This document shows, in pieces, positions 21,656 to 27,594 of a stretch of DNA of 27,872 bases. A program made the position numbers and the translations under genes. Location of the stretch: IMG/VR virus record IMGVR_UViG_3300038417_000051, positions 1 to 27,872 of that record; one strand, given 5' to 3'. Each line of letters opens with the position of its first letter. The stretch's first letter is position 1. The DNA is from a virus. The notes under the pieces were generated by a model. That model saw nothing but the letters and a program-made list of their open reading frames with translations. It was not told the origin of the DNA and ran no database searches.

Positions 21656-21895
21656 TCAGGCGCTCTTCTTCATCCGACGTTCTTGGAGAAAATCCTCTGG
21701 CCGCACCCTGCCGCCCGAAGCAACCTCAAGGGCGATCTGGAGTTCCTGCCCCGGGTCCCTCTTCCCCTCGCCGATAAACCAAAGGGTCTTAGGGTTGAGT
21801 TTCTTCCTGGTTAGGTGCTTGGCGGTCTTTTCTGCCAGCTCTTTTCTTTCTGCCGAAGTCAAATTTCTTAGATACTCTCGTGATATGTTCGTCAT
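21656..21895 (-). CDS. cro: Cro/YdaS-like repressor
   Basis: 79 aa from ATG 21895; an in-frame TTG at 21901 is less likely. The protein is small, basic and helical. Its region GEGKRDPGQELQIALEVASG, then GRVRPEDFL, carries the 'A-x-x-V/I-x-x-A-S-G-G-x-V-R-P-E-D' signature of Cro/YdaS-type regulators. It is the first leftward gene beside the CI operator region and is divergent from cI. It would repress cI and promote lytic growth. The predicted promoter starts transcription at or one base before the ATG and no ribosome site precedes it, so leaderless translation is likely. Confidence 0.7.
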   Translation of the reverse strand: MTNISREYLRNLTSAERKELAEKTAKHLTRKKLNPKTLWFIGEGKRDPGQELQIALEVASGGRVRPEDFLQERRMKKSA

Positions 21896-21902
21896 AATCA
21901 AA

Positions 21903-21932
21903 AGGGTACTCTTATGTTACCTTATTTGTCAA
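21903..21932 (-). promoter_or_regulatory. Leftward promoter for cro (pR equivalent)
   Basis: On the minus strand TTGACA (21932-21927) and TACCCT (21908-21903) are 18 bp apart. The predicted start falls at 21896-21895, which is the cro ATG. The 17-bp operator overlaps the spacer and -10, and a 15-bp palindrome covers the -35, so both repressors could control it. Confidence 0.6.
21905..21921. promoter_or_regulatory. CI-type operator, OR-like copy
   Basis: GGTACTCTTATGTTACC. It matches the site at 22774-22790 at 16 of 17 positions and the site at 22730-22746 at 14 of 17. The ends GGTA and TACC are inverted, as expected for a dimeric repressor, and the length equals lambda operators. It sits between cro and cI over the cro promoter. 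Confidence 0.75.
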
Positions 21933-21936
21933 ATAA
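21922..21936. promoter_or_regulatory. Perfect palindrome over the cro -35 region
   Basis: TTATTTG-T-CAAATAA is a perfect 7-bp inverted repeat with a single central base. It contains the minus-strand TTGACA and abuts the CI-type operator. It differs in sequence from that operator, so a second regulator such as Cro could use it. Confidence 0.5.
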
Positions 21937-21947
21937 AATCGTATGGA

Positions 21948-21964
21948 GGTACGCATTGGTTGCT
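21948..21964. promoter_or_regulatory. Possible second OR-like operator (diverged)
   Basis: GGTACGCATTGGTTGCT matches GGTACGCTTATGTTACC at 12 of 17 positions, with the first seven bases identical. It begins 43 bp from the first operator, close to the 44-bp spacing of the two sites downstream of cI. A weaker GGTACGGTAAC follows at 21981-21991, inside the cI promoter spacer. These may be lower-affinity sites for autoregulation. Confidence 0.4.
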
Positions 21965-21994
21965 TTGACAAGGCTTCCAGGGTACGGTAACAAT
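21965..21994 (+). promoter_or_regulatory. Promoter for cI (pRM equivalent), leaderless
   Basis: TTGACA (21965-21970) is followed after 17-18 bp by TAACAAT (21988-21994), a partial match to a -10. The predicted start is at 22000-22001, coinciding with ATG 22001 of cI. Lambda cI from pRM is also leaderless. The consensus -35 is stronger than expected for an activator-dependent pRM. Confidence 0.5.
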
Positions 21995-22000
21995 TTAGTG

Positions 22001-22687
22001 ATGCCACCCGCTCATAAAGAGGAAGAAGAGAAAAAACCCAAGGACCCCACCGCGATCATTGTGGGGCAAAATATTAAGCGGGGTAGAAAAGCTAAGGGGC
22101 TTAGTAGGCAGAAGTTTGGGGAACAGGTTTTGCATGAAGGGCTACAACATGAATCTTACGCAACGATGGTAAAGTTATGGGAAAACGCTGTACGGATGCC
22201 GGAGAAGAAAAACTTGCGTCTCATAGCGGCAAAACTGGAGATGACTGTGGAGGATCTATTCAAGGGCTCTCAGCGGCTGCGTTATGAAGGCCAGAGCAAA
22301 GGCGAGCCCGTCCCCGTAATTCCTTGGAGGGAATTGCATCTCATGGGTACGCAACGCGAGAGTCTGCCTGTCATGGGTCACATTCAGCCATTCATGTTTA
22401 GTGATGAACAAGCTTTTGCCACAGTCATACTGGATGAAAGCATGGCACCGGAGTTCAAGAACGGCTATGTCATCGTGGTGAGTCCTGCCACAAAAGCACA
22501 GACGGGCGATTATGTCCTATTCCTTCTCGACGGTGCGCCGATCTTCAGAGAAGCCCATTTCTATTTCAATGAAATTTTGCTAAAACCGCTCAATTCTGAG
22601 TGGGAAGAGATCACGATACGGAATGATGGTGAGCATAGTCTGTCCATCCTCGGGGTCGCCGTCCAGATGCTCAAGCGTCTCAAATAA
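22001..22687 (+). CDS. cI: CI-like repressor with degenerate S24 peptidase domain
   Basis: 228 aa from ATG 22001, chosen because a promoter starts there and because the upstream in-frame ATG at 21914 lies inside the operator. A TTG at 21956 behind GGAGGT is a second alternative. Residues 17-90 form an XRE-type HTH (IIVGQNIKRGRKAKGLSRQK, then KLWENAVRMPEKKNLRLIA). Residues 104-228 are a LexA/S24-like domain with the nucleophile Ser147 in LDESMAPEF. The position of the catalytic Lys holds Arg183 (PIFREAH), and no Ala-Gly cleavage pair is seen in the linker near VPVIPW. It should bind the GGTAC operators to keep lysogeny. Induction by RecA-driven self-cleavage looks doubtful. Confidence 0.8.
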   Translation: MPPAHKEEEEKKPKDPTAIIVGQNIKRGRKAKGLSRQKFGEQVLHEGLQHESYATMVKLWENAVRMPEKKNLRLIAAKLEMTVEDLFKGSQRLRYEGQSKGEPVPVIPWRELHLMGTQRESLPVMGHIQPFMFSDEQAFATVILDESMAPEFKNGYVIVVSPATKAQTGDYVLFLLDGAPIFREAHFYFNEILLKPLNSEWEEITIRNDGEHSLSILGVAVQMLKRLK

Positions 22688-22729
22688 AATCAAGCAGTTA
22701 CCTTCTCTCAAAAAAATTTACACAAAATA

Positions 22730-22746
22730 GGTACTTTTTTGTTCCC
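22730..22746. promoter_or_regulatory. CI-type operator, OL-like copy 1
   Basis: GGTACTTTTTTGTTCCC matches the OR-like operator at 14 of 17 positions. It lies between cI and the right operon, just upstream of the -35, and begins 44 bp before the second copy. Confidence 0.6.
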
Positions 22747-22752
22747 TACCTA

Positions 22753-22781
22753 TTGACAAGTCCGTTTTTCTTTGGTACGCT
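22753..22781 (+). promoter_or_regulatory. Right-operon promoter (pL equivalent)
   Basis: TTGACA (22753-22758) and TACGCT (22776-22781) are 17 bp apart. The -10 lies inside the second operator copy, and the first copy ends six bases before the -35. The predicted start is near 22788, three bases before an ATG. Confidence 0.65.
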
Positions 22782-22790
22782 TATGTTACC
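22774..22790. promoter_or_regulatory. CI-type operator, OL-like copy 2
   Basis: GGTACGCTTATGTTACC differs from the OR-like operator at one of 17 positions. It covers the -10 and transcript start of the right-operon promoter, so bound repressor would block transcription directly. Confidence 0.75.
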
Positions 22791-22826
22791 ATGATAACGT
22801 CACTCGCCAAGGGGGACTCGAAGTGA
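22791..22826 (+). CDS. Possible 11-aa leader peptide of the right operon
   Basis: ATG 22791 begins about three bases after the predicted transcript start and encodes MITSLAKGDSK, ending in a TGA that overlaps the GTG of the HNH gene (GTGA). Its frame includes the ribosome site GGGGGA of that gene. Leaderless initiation followed by reinitiation could couple the first gene to the promoter. It could also be a chance reading frame. Confidence 0.3.
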   Translation: MITSLAKGDSK

Positions 22827-23569
22827 GAATTTGTTCGGTGGAACATTGCGGAGAGAAACACCAGGCCCGGGGATACTGCAAACGTCACTACGCCAGTATG
22901 GTTCCGAAAGAAGGCCGCAGGCCGATCAACAGGACCGGATGCGTCTACCCAGGTTGCACTGAGCAAAAACACCATGCGAAGGGCTATTGCAGAAAACATC
23001 ATGCCAAGCTGTACAAGGCCGAAGTAAGAAGAAAAAAAGGTCTTATTCCTTGGTCGGATCTCCCACACTGCGCGGCAACAGATTGCAAAAGGAAAGCTGC
23101 CAAACACGACATTTTCTGTGCCACCCATTTTCAGCGTTACATCCACCGCAAATATCCCCATGATGGGCAATATCACTGGTCATGGAAAGGCGGAGTCGCA
23201 CAATATCCAAAACATTCCGAATTGAAACGCATCCGCAAGGCCAAACTCGTTTATGTCAATTACAAATGTCAGGAGAAAAGCCCCGTCTGCACCAAGAAGG
23301 CCACAATGACGCACCACATCAATGGGAACAGGGGCGACCACTCCTGGGATAACCTTGAACCAGTCTGCTCAAAATGTCATGGATGGCTAAGACGAGGAAG
23401 CAAAAACCAAAATAGCAAGTACGGTGTCAAGCTGATTGATGTTGCGGCTGAAATTGGCGTCTGCATTACGACTCTGAGCGCTCTGATAAAACACAACAGG
23501 GGCGGTCCCAAACTAAGGGCCAAAGTGGCCGAGTCAAGAATAGGCCATTTGCTAAGAGAGACATCATGA
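22823..23569 (+). CDS. HNH endonuclease with tandem zinc modules and C-terminal HTH
   Basis: 248 aa from GTG 22823 (GGGGGA upstream); the longer frame from 22772 would cross the promoter. Three N-terminal units of the form C-x4-C...G-Y-C-x2-H stand in tandem: CSVEHCGEKHQARGYCKRH, CVYPGCTEQKHHAKGYCRKH and a diverged CAATDCKRKAAKHDIFC. The HNH core follows: CQEKSPVCTKKATMTHHING, then WDNLEPVCSKCH. The C-terminus (LIDVAAEIGVCITTLSALIK) looks like an HTH. As first gene of the CI-controlled right operon it would be expressed early. Homing nuclease or host-DNA attack are both possible. Confidence 0.75.
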   Translation: MRICSVEHCGEKHQARGYCKRHYASMVPKEGRRPINRTGCVYPGCTEQKHHAKGYCRKHHAKLYKAEVRRKKGLIPWSDLPHCAATDCKRKAAKHDIFCATHFQRYIHRKYPHDGQYHWSWKGGVAQYPKHSELKRIRKAKLVYVNYKCQEKSPVCTKKATMTHHINGNRGDHSWDNLEPVCSKCHGWLRRGSKNQNSKYGVKLIDVAAEIGVCITTLSALIKHNRGGPKLRAKVAESRIGHLLRETS

Positions 23570-23618
23570 CCGCCCACAGAGACCTTATCCTCGTCTCAAA
23601 AACCCAAAGGAGGAACCC

Positions 23619-23816
23619 ATGTTCAAGATTGAGAAAGGAATACCGATGTCAAAGCGCAGAAAATACCCTTTTGCAGAAATGGAAATCGGAGACTCCGTGT
23701 TTATTGAAGGACTCAAGAGCGTGGCCGAAATATCTGGATCCTTCCGGGGTCATAGGCCAAAGAAATTCGCAACTCGCCAAGTAGACGGCGGCATCAGAGT
23801 CTGGAGAATAGCATGA
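23619..23816 (+). CDS. Small conserved-type phage protein (KYPFAEMEIGDS motif)
   Basis: 65 aa from ATG 23619 with AAAGGAGG upstream. The core KYPFAEMEIGDSVFIEG is a pattern I know from many small phage proteins of unknown function that are encoded near replication or recombination genes. The C-terminus is basic with beta strands ([13 protein letters not shown]). A second frame starting at 23566 overlaps most of this gene and is treated as a coupling frame rather than a gene. Confidence 0.6.
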   Translation: MFKIEKGIPMSKRRKYPFAEMEIGDSVFIEGLKSVAEISGSFRGHRPKKFATRQVDGGIRVWRIA

Positions 23817-23875
23817 CCCCCCACGCCGAACTGATCTTTGTAGCAGAAACAGGAAAGGAGGCACGCCATGACTAA
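23813..23875 (+). CDS. Possible 20-aa coupling peptide
   Basis: ATG 23813 overlaps the previous stop (ATGA) and reads [20 protein letters not shown] before a TAA placed just inside the pentapeptide gene. The frame spans that gene's AAAGGAGG. A similar peptide start (MTAHRDLILVSKT) opens at the preceding junction, 23566. Translational coupling is the simplest reading. Confidence 0.3.
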   Translation: MTPHAELIFVAETGKEARHD

Positions 23876-24428
23876 AACTGAAATTAAAAAAATCCTCGAC
23901 GCACATCTACTCTGGATCAGAACTGATGGCAAAGAAGGGAGCAGGGCGAACCTCTACGAGGCGAACCTCTCCGGGGCGAACCTCTACGAGGCGAACCTCT
24001 ACGAGGCGAACCTCTCCGGGGCGAACCTCTCCGGGGCGAACCTCTCCGGGGCGAACCTCTACGAGGCGAACCTCTCCGGGGCGAACCTCTACGGGGCGAA
24101 CCTCTCCGGGGCGAACCTCTACGAGGCGAACCTCTCCGGTCTACTGAAAAGAAATTCGGTCCACAGCCTTCTGACCGTTATCAATTGGGGTCAATTGCCC
24201 GATGACCTTACCCTTGAGATGATGCGCCATGACGCCGAATCGTGCGGCCAAGAAGCAATGCAGGCGTGGGTTGACAGCGGTCTGTGCCCCTTCCATGACT
24301 CAGTCCGGGATTACCAGTTTCAGGAGAATAAGGCTCTTTGGGTTAAGGGCTCGCCGCAGTATCGCGGCATGGAGTTGCTGAAGAAACTCTGCGAAGCCAA
24401 GGGTTACAAACTTGAGGCCACCCCATGA
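23868..24428 (+). CDS. Pentapeptide-repeat protein
   Basis: 186 aa from ATG 23868 with AAAGGAGG upstream. Residues 27-91 are thirteen perfect pentapeptides of the form A-N-L-Y/S-E/G, which should fold as a right-handed square beta helix of about three coils. The N-terminus is a short helix ([19 protein letters not shown]). The C-terminal 90 residues ([20 protein letters not shown], then [14 protein letters not shown]) form a separate domain common to phage pentapeptide proteins. Family members such as Qnr mimic DNA and protect or inhibit gyrase; this helix is shorter than that. The nearly identical DNA repeats imply recent expansion. Confidence 0.8.
   Translation: MTKTEIKKILDAHLLWIRTDGKEGSRANLYEANLSGANLYEANLYEANLSGANLSGANLSGANLYEANLSGANLYGANLSGANLYEANLSGLLKRNSVHSLLTVINWGQLPDDLTLEMMRHDAESCGQEAMQAWVDSGLCPFHDSVRDYQFQENKALWVKGSPQYRGMELLKKLCEAKGYKLEATP
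23946..24140 (+). repeat. Thirteen tandem 15-bp units in the pentapeptide gene
   Basis: Every unit reads GCGAACCTC followed by TACGAG or TCCGGG, except one hybrid TACGGG. Two unit types alternate irregularly: YE, SG, YE, YE, SG, SG, SG, YE, SG, YG, SG, YE, SG. Since 15 is a multiple of three, copy-number change keeps the frame. This is a likely slippage or recombination hot spot. Confidence 0.95.
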
Positions 24429-24490
24429 AACCCCACGAAACGCCAGGCTCGGACTGGGCTTGGGACTATCTTTCTAAGGAGGAAACGAAA

Positions 24491-24718
24491 ATGCGAGTGA
24501 TCTTCCTACACAAGAACGATGTGTTGTTGATCATGGACTGCCCGGACAACACCAGGGCGATAGACCTTGCCTATGAGACAGACCTGCTCGCCATCCAGGA
24601 GAAGTGTGCCGGAAGCGACATCAAGGTCGAACTCGTATCCCCCTTCCGGACCGGTCACACGGCGCTGTATCAGCCGACAGAGGAGTTTGTGAGTCTGAGA
24701 GGTGGCCCCCATGCCTAA
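24491..24718 (+). CDS. Hypothetical protein, 75 aa
   Basis: ATG 24491 is chosen because TAAGGAGG stands eight bases upstream. An in-frame ATG at 24425, overlapping the pentapeptide-gene stop, would add 22 residues ([16 protein letters not shown]...). The product is a small alpha/beta protein (MRVIFLHKNDVLLIMDCPDN, then DLAYETDLLAIQEKCAG). No family is recognised. It overlaps the next gene by 8 bp. Confidence 0.5.
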   Translation: MRVIFLHKNDVLLIMDCPDNTRAIDLAYETDLLAIQEKCAGSDIKVELVSPFRTGHTALYQPTEEFVSLRGGPHA

Positions 24719-24998
24719 ACTCGTCTGCGTCAAATGCCAAGTGGAACTGAGACCCGAGTTGAACGGCTTCAAGGTTGTGGAAATGATGAGCGATGACAGA
24801 CCCTACAAAATATGGGACTCAGACAAATGGAAGTGCCCGGAATGCGGCTTCGAGGTCGTGTCAGGTTTTGGTTATAACGCCGAGAAAGAACATTTCGAGA
24901 CCGGTTTTGACACTCTCTTGGGGAAGATAGAGGCATCGCCAAAGACGGACTGGTGTTATGACTACGAAAAAGTAAAGGCATATGGAGGTGCCCAATGA
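24711..24998 (+). CDS. Zinc-ribbon protein, 95 aa
   Basis: ATG 24711 with GAGAGGTGG upstream; a GTG at 24702 is an alternative. CVKCQVELRPELNGFKVVEM and later KCPECGFEVVSGFG give a CxxC...CxxC zinc ribbon (residues about 6-9 and 42-45). The C-terminal part has aromatic and acidic residues (YNAEKEHFETGFDTLLG). It overlaps the following gene by ATGA. Function unknown. Confidence 0.55.
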   Translation: MPKLVCVKCQVELRPELNGFKVVEMMSDDRPYKIWDSDKWKCPECGFEVVSGFGYNAEKEHFETGFDTLLGKIEASPKTDWCYDYEKVKAYGGAQ

Positions 24999-25225
24999 AC
25001 CTCAAAGCCGCCTACCTCTGCACCGACTGTGATTCTGTATGGGAGCCCCAAGGCCCCATCATCTCCTGCCCCCGCTGCACGTCCTCTATCTGCGTCCCTC
25101 TGGCAGCGTGGGTGCCCACTCAGACGATGACCGACAAGGTATGCGTGAAGGTCGCCCAACCCGAGCCGCCGAAGAGGGGGAACAGGAGATTTATGCGGGC
25201 CATGAGAGAGCCGAGGGGGGTGTGA
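24995..25225 (+). CDS. Zinc-ribbon protein, 76 aa
   Basis: ATG 24995 overlaps the previous stop (ATGA), with GGAGG nine bases upstream. CTDCDSVWEPQGPIISCPRC is a clear CxxC...CxxC ribbon in the first 30 residues. The C-terminus is basic (PPKRGNRRFMRAMREPRG), which suits nucleic-acid binding. One of three consecutive small zinc-binding genes. Confidence 0.55.
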   Translation: MNLKAAYLCTDCDSVWEPQGPIISCPRCTSSICVPLAAWVPTQTMTDKVCVKVAQPEPPKRGNRRFMRAMREPRGV

Positions 25226-25413
25226 TGTCGGATTTCAGCCCTGATGCCATAGCCCATTGCAGTGTTCACGGTCGCTTCTCAATCAACGATTCACCGGGGG
25301 GATGCCCGGACTGTCCGGAACCCGAGGAGGACTTTCTTTTGACGGATGAGGAGCTGGAGGCGTGCGAAGAGAGGGCAATCAAGGTCGTTGCACTCGAAAT
25401 ACTGGAGGCTTAA
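25225..25413 (+). CDS. Small Cys/acidic protein, 62 aa
   Basis: ATG 25225 overlaps the upstream stop (TGATG). CSVHGRFSINDSPGGCPDCP gives three Cys and one His for a possible zinc site. The C-terminal half is strongly acidic and helical (EEDFLLTDEELEACEERAIK). No family is recognised. Confidence 0.5.
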   Translation: MSDFSPDAIAHCSVHGRFSINDSPGGCPDCPEPEEDFLLTDEELEACEERAIKVVALEILEA

Positions 25414-25992
25414 ATGGAAGAAACCCCTTGTATCAAAATTCCTTTTGCAATAGGCAAAAAAATATGGTGGACGGGCAACGGCTACCGAACGGAAAACGTG
25501 GTGTGCCCCGAGTGCGCCGGTTATAAGTATGTCACGGTCATACAGGGGAACGGTGAAACATACACTCTTGATTGCCGATGCTGCCAACTCGGTTATGATC
25601 ATCCCTTGGGATGGATAGAAAGAACTATTCACGAACATGTCCCTACGCCTTTCATTCCTGGCAGAGTGGAAATTTCCGGCCAACATATCAGATATTCCGA
25701 GTCTGGACCTAACGCGACCTGTTACTCATCAATAGACGCAGAGAACCTCTTTGAAACCGAAGAAGAGTGCGCCGTGGCCTGCGAGAAGGAAAACAAAAAA
25801 CAGGCCGAATGGGAAGCCGAACGGGAAATAAAAAACCTTCAAGGACGGAGAAAGGACAATGCTTGGAGCGTTCACTATTGGGGAGGGATAGTCAAACGGT
25901 TAGAACGAGAACTTGAGGTTACAAAGGCCCGTCTTGATGCCTGTGGAGAACATAAAAAGAGAGGGAAAGCTAAGGAAATATTGGAGGGATAA
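25414..25992 (+). CDS. Zinc-binding protein with C-terminal coiled coil, 192 aa
   Basis: The ATG directly follows the previous stop, with GGAGG upstream. CPECAGYKYVTV and CRCC near residues 30-52 provide a DnaJ-like or ribbon-type zinc site. Residues 100-150 contain an acidic, Cys-bearing helix (FETEEECAVACEKENKKQAE). The C-terminal 50 residues form a basic coiled coil (VKRLERELEVTKARLDACGE). It ends one base before the recombination gene. A nucleic-acid-related role is plausible. Not a recognised family. Confidence 0.55.
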   Translation: MEETPCIKIPFAIGKKIWWTGNGYRTENVVCPECAGYKYVTVIQGNGETYTLDCRCCQLGYDHPLGWIERTIHEHVPTPFIPGRVEISGQHIRYSESGPNATCYSSIDAENLFETEEECAVACEKENKKQAEWEAEREIKNLQGRRKDNAWSVHYWGGIVKRLERELEVTKARLDACGEHKKRGKAKEILEG

Positions 25993-26940
25993 ATGGAAGC
26001 AATCGCAAAGCGTGAAGATGGCTATGGCATTGTGAATTTCGATGAAACAGCCATGTCTGTTTCGGCTGTTGTCAAACAAGTCCAGATCATTCAAAGCGTC
26101 ATGAAGGAAGTCATGAAGAAAGACGAACACTATGGAGTGATTCCCGGCACAGAGAAACCGTCTCTCCTGAAGCCTGGAGCTGAGAAGCTTGGGCTTACCT
26201 TTCGGCTTGCTCCTGAATATGACGTGACGGTTGTGAATCTTCCGAGGGATCACCGGGAATACCAGATCAGGTGTCGTCTCTATCACATCCCCACGGGTGC
26301 CATGGTCGGTCAGGGGGTTGGTACGTGCTCCACGATGGAGAGCAAGTGGCGCTACCTCTCAGATTACGAATGGACCGGAAGGGCAGTACCGAAAGCCTAT
26401 TGGGACAAAAGAGACATTGCCCTCTTGGGTGGTAAGGGTTTTGTAGCCAAGAAGAACGCAGAAAGTCAATGGGAGATTGCCAAGATCGCCGGTAAGGTCG
26501 AAAGGGACAACCCCGCCGATACCTATAACACCTGTGAGAAGATGGCGAAGAAGCGGGCTCACGTCGATGCCATCCTGACGGCAACTGCCGCCTCTGACAT
26601 CTTCACTCAAGACCTTGAGGAGATAGTCGAGAACGAGGCCCATACAGACAGGTCCTCGAACGGTCAACAATCTTCAGCCAAGAAACAAAAAGAGGAAACA
26701 GAATCCCACCCCGCCTCAGAAGCACAACTCAAAAGAATAGGGATGCTCATGACGGACTGTGGTTACGACGACATTACTCGCCACGCTCATGCGTCTGAAA
26801 TAGCCGGTATACCGGCCACCATCACGAGTATGAAGGAATTGACGGTGACGCAGGCATCCAAGGTAATAGAGTGCCTTATCGCCGAAAAGAAAGAAATGAC
26901 AGGAGGGACCACAAATGCCCACGATACCGTACAAAAATAG
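25993..26940 (+). CDS. Putative single-strand-annealing/recombination protein
   Basis: 315 aa. GGAGG precedes the ATG. The N-terminal domain contains VKQVQIIQSVMKEVMKKDEH, then YGVIPGTEKPSLLKPGAEKL, a motif I know from phage proteins usually called hypothetical and encoded beside exonucleases. The C-terminal 65 residues (SEAQLKRIGMLMTDCGYDDI, then ELTVTQASKVIECLI) resemble the tail domain attached to several phage annealing proteins. A Ser/Gln/Lys/Glu-rich linker joins the two parts. The downstream gene is a PD-(D/E)XK nuclease overlapping by 26 bp, as in lambda Exo/Bet-type pairs. Strand annealing is inferred, not shown by a catalytic signature. Confidence 0.6.
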   Translation: MEAIAKREDGYGIVNFDETAMSVSAVVKQVQIIQSVMKEVMKKDEHYGVIPGTEKPSLLKPGAEKLGLTFRLAPEYDVTVVNLPRDHREYQIRCRLYHIPTGAMVGQGVGTCSTMESKWRYLSDYEWTGRAVPKAYWDKRDIALLGGKGFVAKKNAESQWEIAKIAGKVERDNPADTYNTCEKMAKKRAHVDAILTATAASDIFTQDLEEIVENEAHTDRSSNGQQSSAKKQKEETESHPASEAQLKRIGMLMTDCGYDDITRHAHASEIAGIPATITSMKELTVTQASKVIECLIAEKKEMTGGTTNAHDTVQK

Positions 26941-27592
26941 TTTTGGCCAGAAGGTCAAAGGAACCACAACGATTGTCGGCAATAACTGCGCCTGGGGAGC
27001 CCGAGCTCTTCAATGGTGGTATCACTCCAAAGGGCTTCAGGGAATCGAATACAAAGACATCTTCAAAGAAACCGGGGCAGACGTAGGCACGTTGGCTCAC
27101 AAGCTCATTACGGATTACTGGTTAAAACAGGTAATCCTTCCTGATCATGGAGACAAACTATACGAAGGGTTTAGCGAAGAACAGTTATCTCTTGCCCTTC
27201 AAGCCCTCGATTCTTTCACCAAATGGCAGAATAACATACGCTTTGAGCCCTATGCCATGGAAATCAACATGGTCTCCGAGAAATACCAGTACGGCCTCAC
27301 CCCGGACATCATAGGTCGGTTTCCTGATGGTCTAGCACTTGTAGACCTAAAAACTGGAAACGGGATTTACGACAGTCACGTATTGCAGATGGCAGCTTAC
27401 TTCCAGGGATGGCATGAGGTTCACCCCGACGAGCCTTTGACTGAGGGGATTCACGTTCTGAGAATCGGGAAGGAAAACGCCAACTTTACGCATCATTGGT
27501 GGCAATCCCTACCGCCCGAAGCGTGGGAAGCGTTCATGTTGTGCAAGAGACTCGATGAGATACATCCGGTGATTGAGGCGCTTATTAAATAG
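26915..27592 (+). CDS. PD-(D/E)XK recombination exonuclease (RecB/Cas4-like)
   Basis: 225 aa from ATG 26915 with AGGAGGG upstream. Nuclease signatures appear in order: the motif His62 in VGTLAHKLI, Glu116 in YAMEIN, Asp131 in TPDIIGRF, Asp144-x-Lys146 in LALVDLKTG and Gln158-xxx-Tyr162 in LQMAAYF. This is the full metal-binding core of the RecB/Cas4-like fold. No Cys cluster for an iron-sulphur centre is seen, which separates it from classical Cas4. With the preceding gene it would make and anneal 3' single strands during phage recombination and replication. Confidence 0.8.
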   Translation: MPTIPYKNSFGQKVKGTTTIVGNNCAWGARALQWWYHSKGLQGIEYKDIFKETGADVGTLAHKLITDYWLKQVILPDHGDKLYEGFSEEQLSLALQALDSFTKWQNNIRFEPYAMEINMVSEKYQYGLTPDIIGRFPDGLALVDLKTGNGIYDSHVLQMAAYFQGWHEVHPDEPLTEGIHVLRIGKENANFTHHWWQSLPPEAWEAFMLCKRLDEIHPVIEALIK

Positions 27593-27594
27593 CC

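Noticed and set aside
21914-22000. Repressor start at ATG 21914
   Set aside because: It lies inside the CI-type operator, has no ribosome site, and is upstream of a TTGACA promoter that would start at ATG 22001. TTG 21956 with GGAGGT remains possible.
22697-22712. TTACC element near the end of cI as a further operator
   Set aside because: Only the GGTAAC half matches on the minus strand; the remaining positions disagree with the 17-bp motif.
23946-24140. Regular repeats considered as a CRISPR array
   Set aside because: Units are 15 bp, contiguous, without unique spacers, and encode pentapeptides in frame.
23926-24147. A second open frame through the pentapeptide region giving an Arg/Thr/Ser repeat
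   Set aside because: A by-product of a 15-bp repeat that is a multiple of three. It has no ribosome site, and the repeat is better explained by the A-N-L-x-x frame.
26915-27592. Classification of the nuclease as a CRISPR Cas4
   Set aside because: No iron-sulphur Cys cluster, no other cas genes and no array. Its partner and overlap fit a phage recombination pair.
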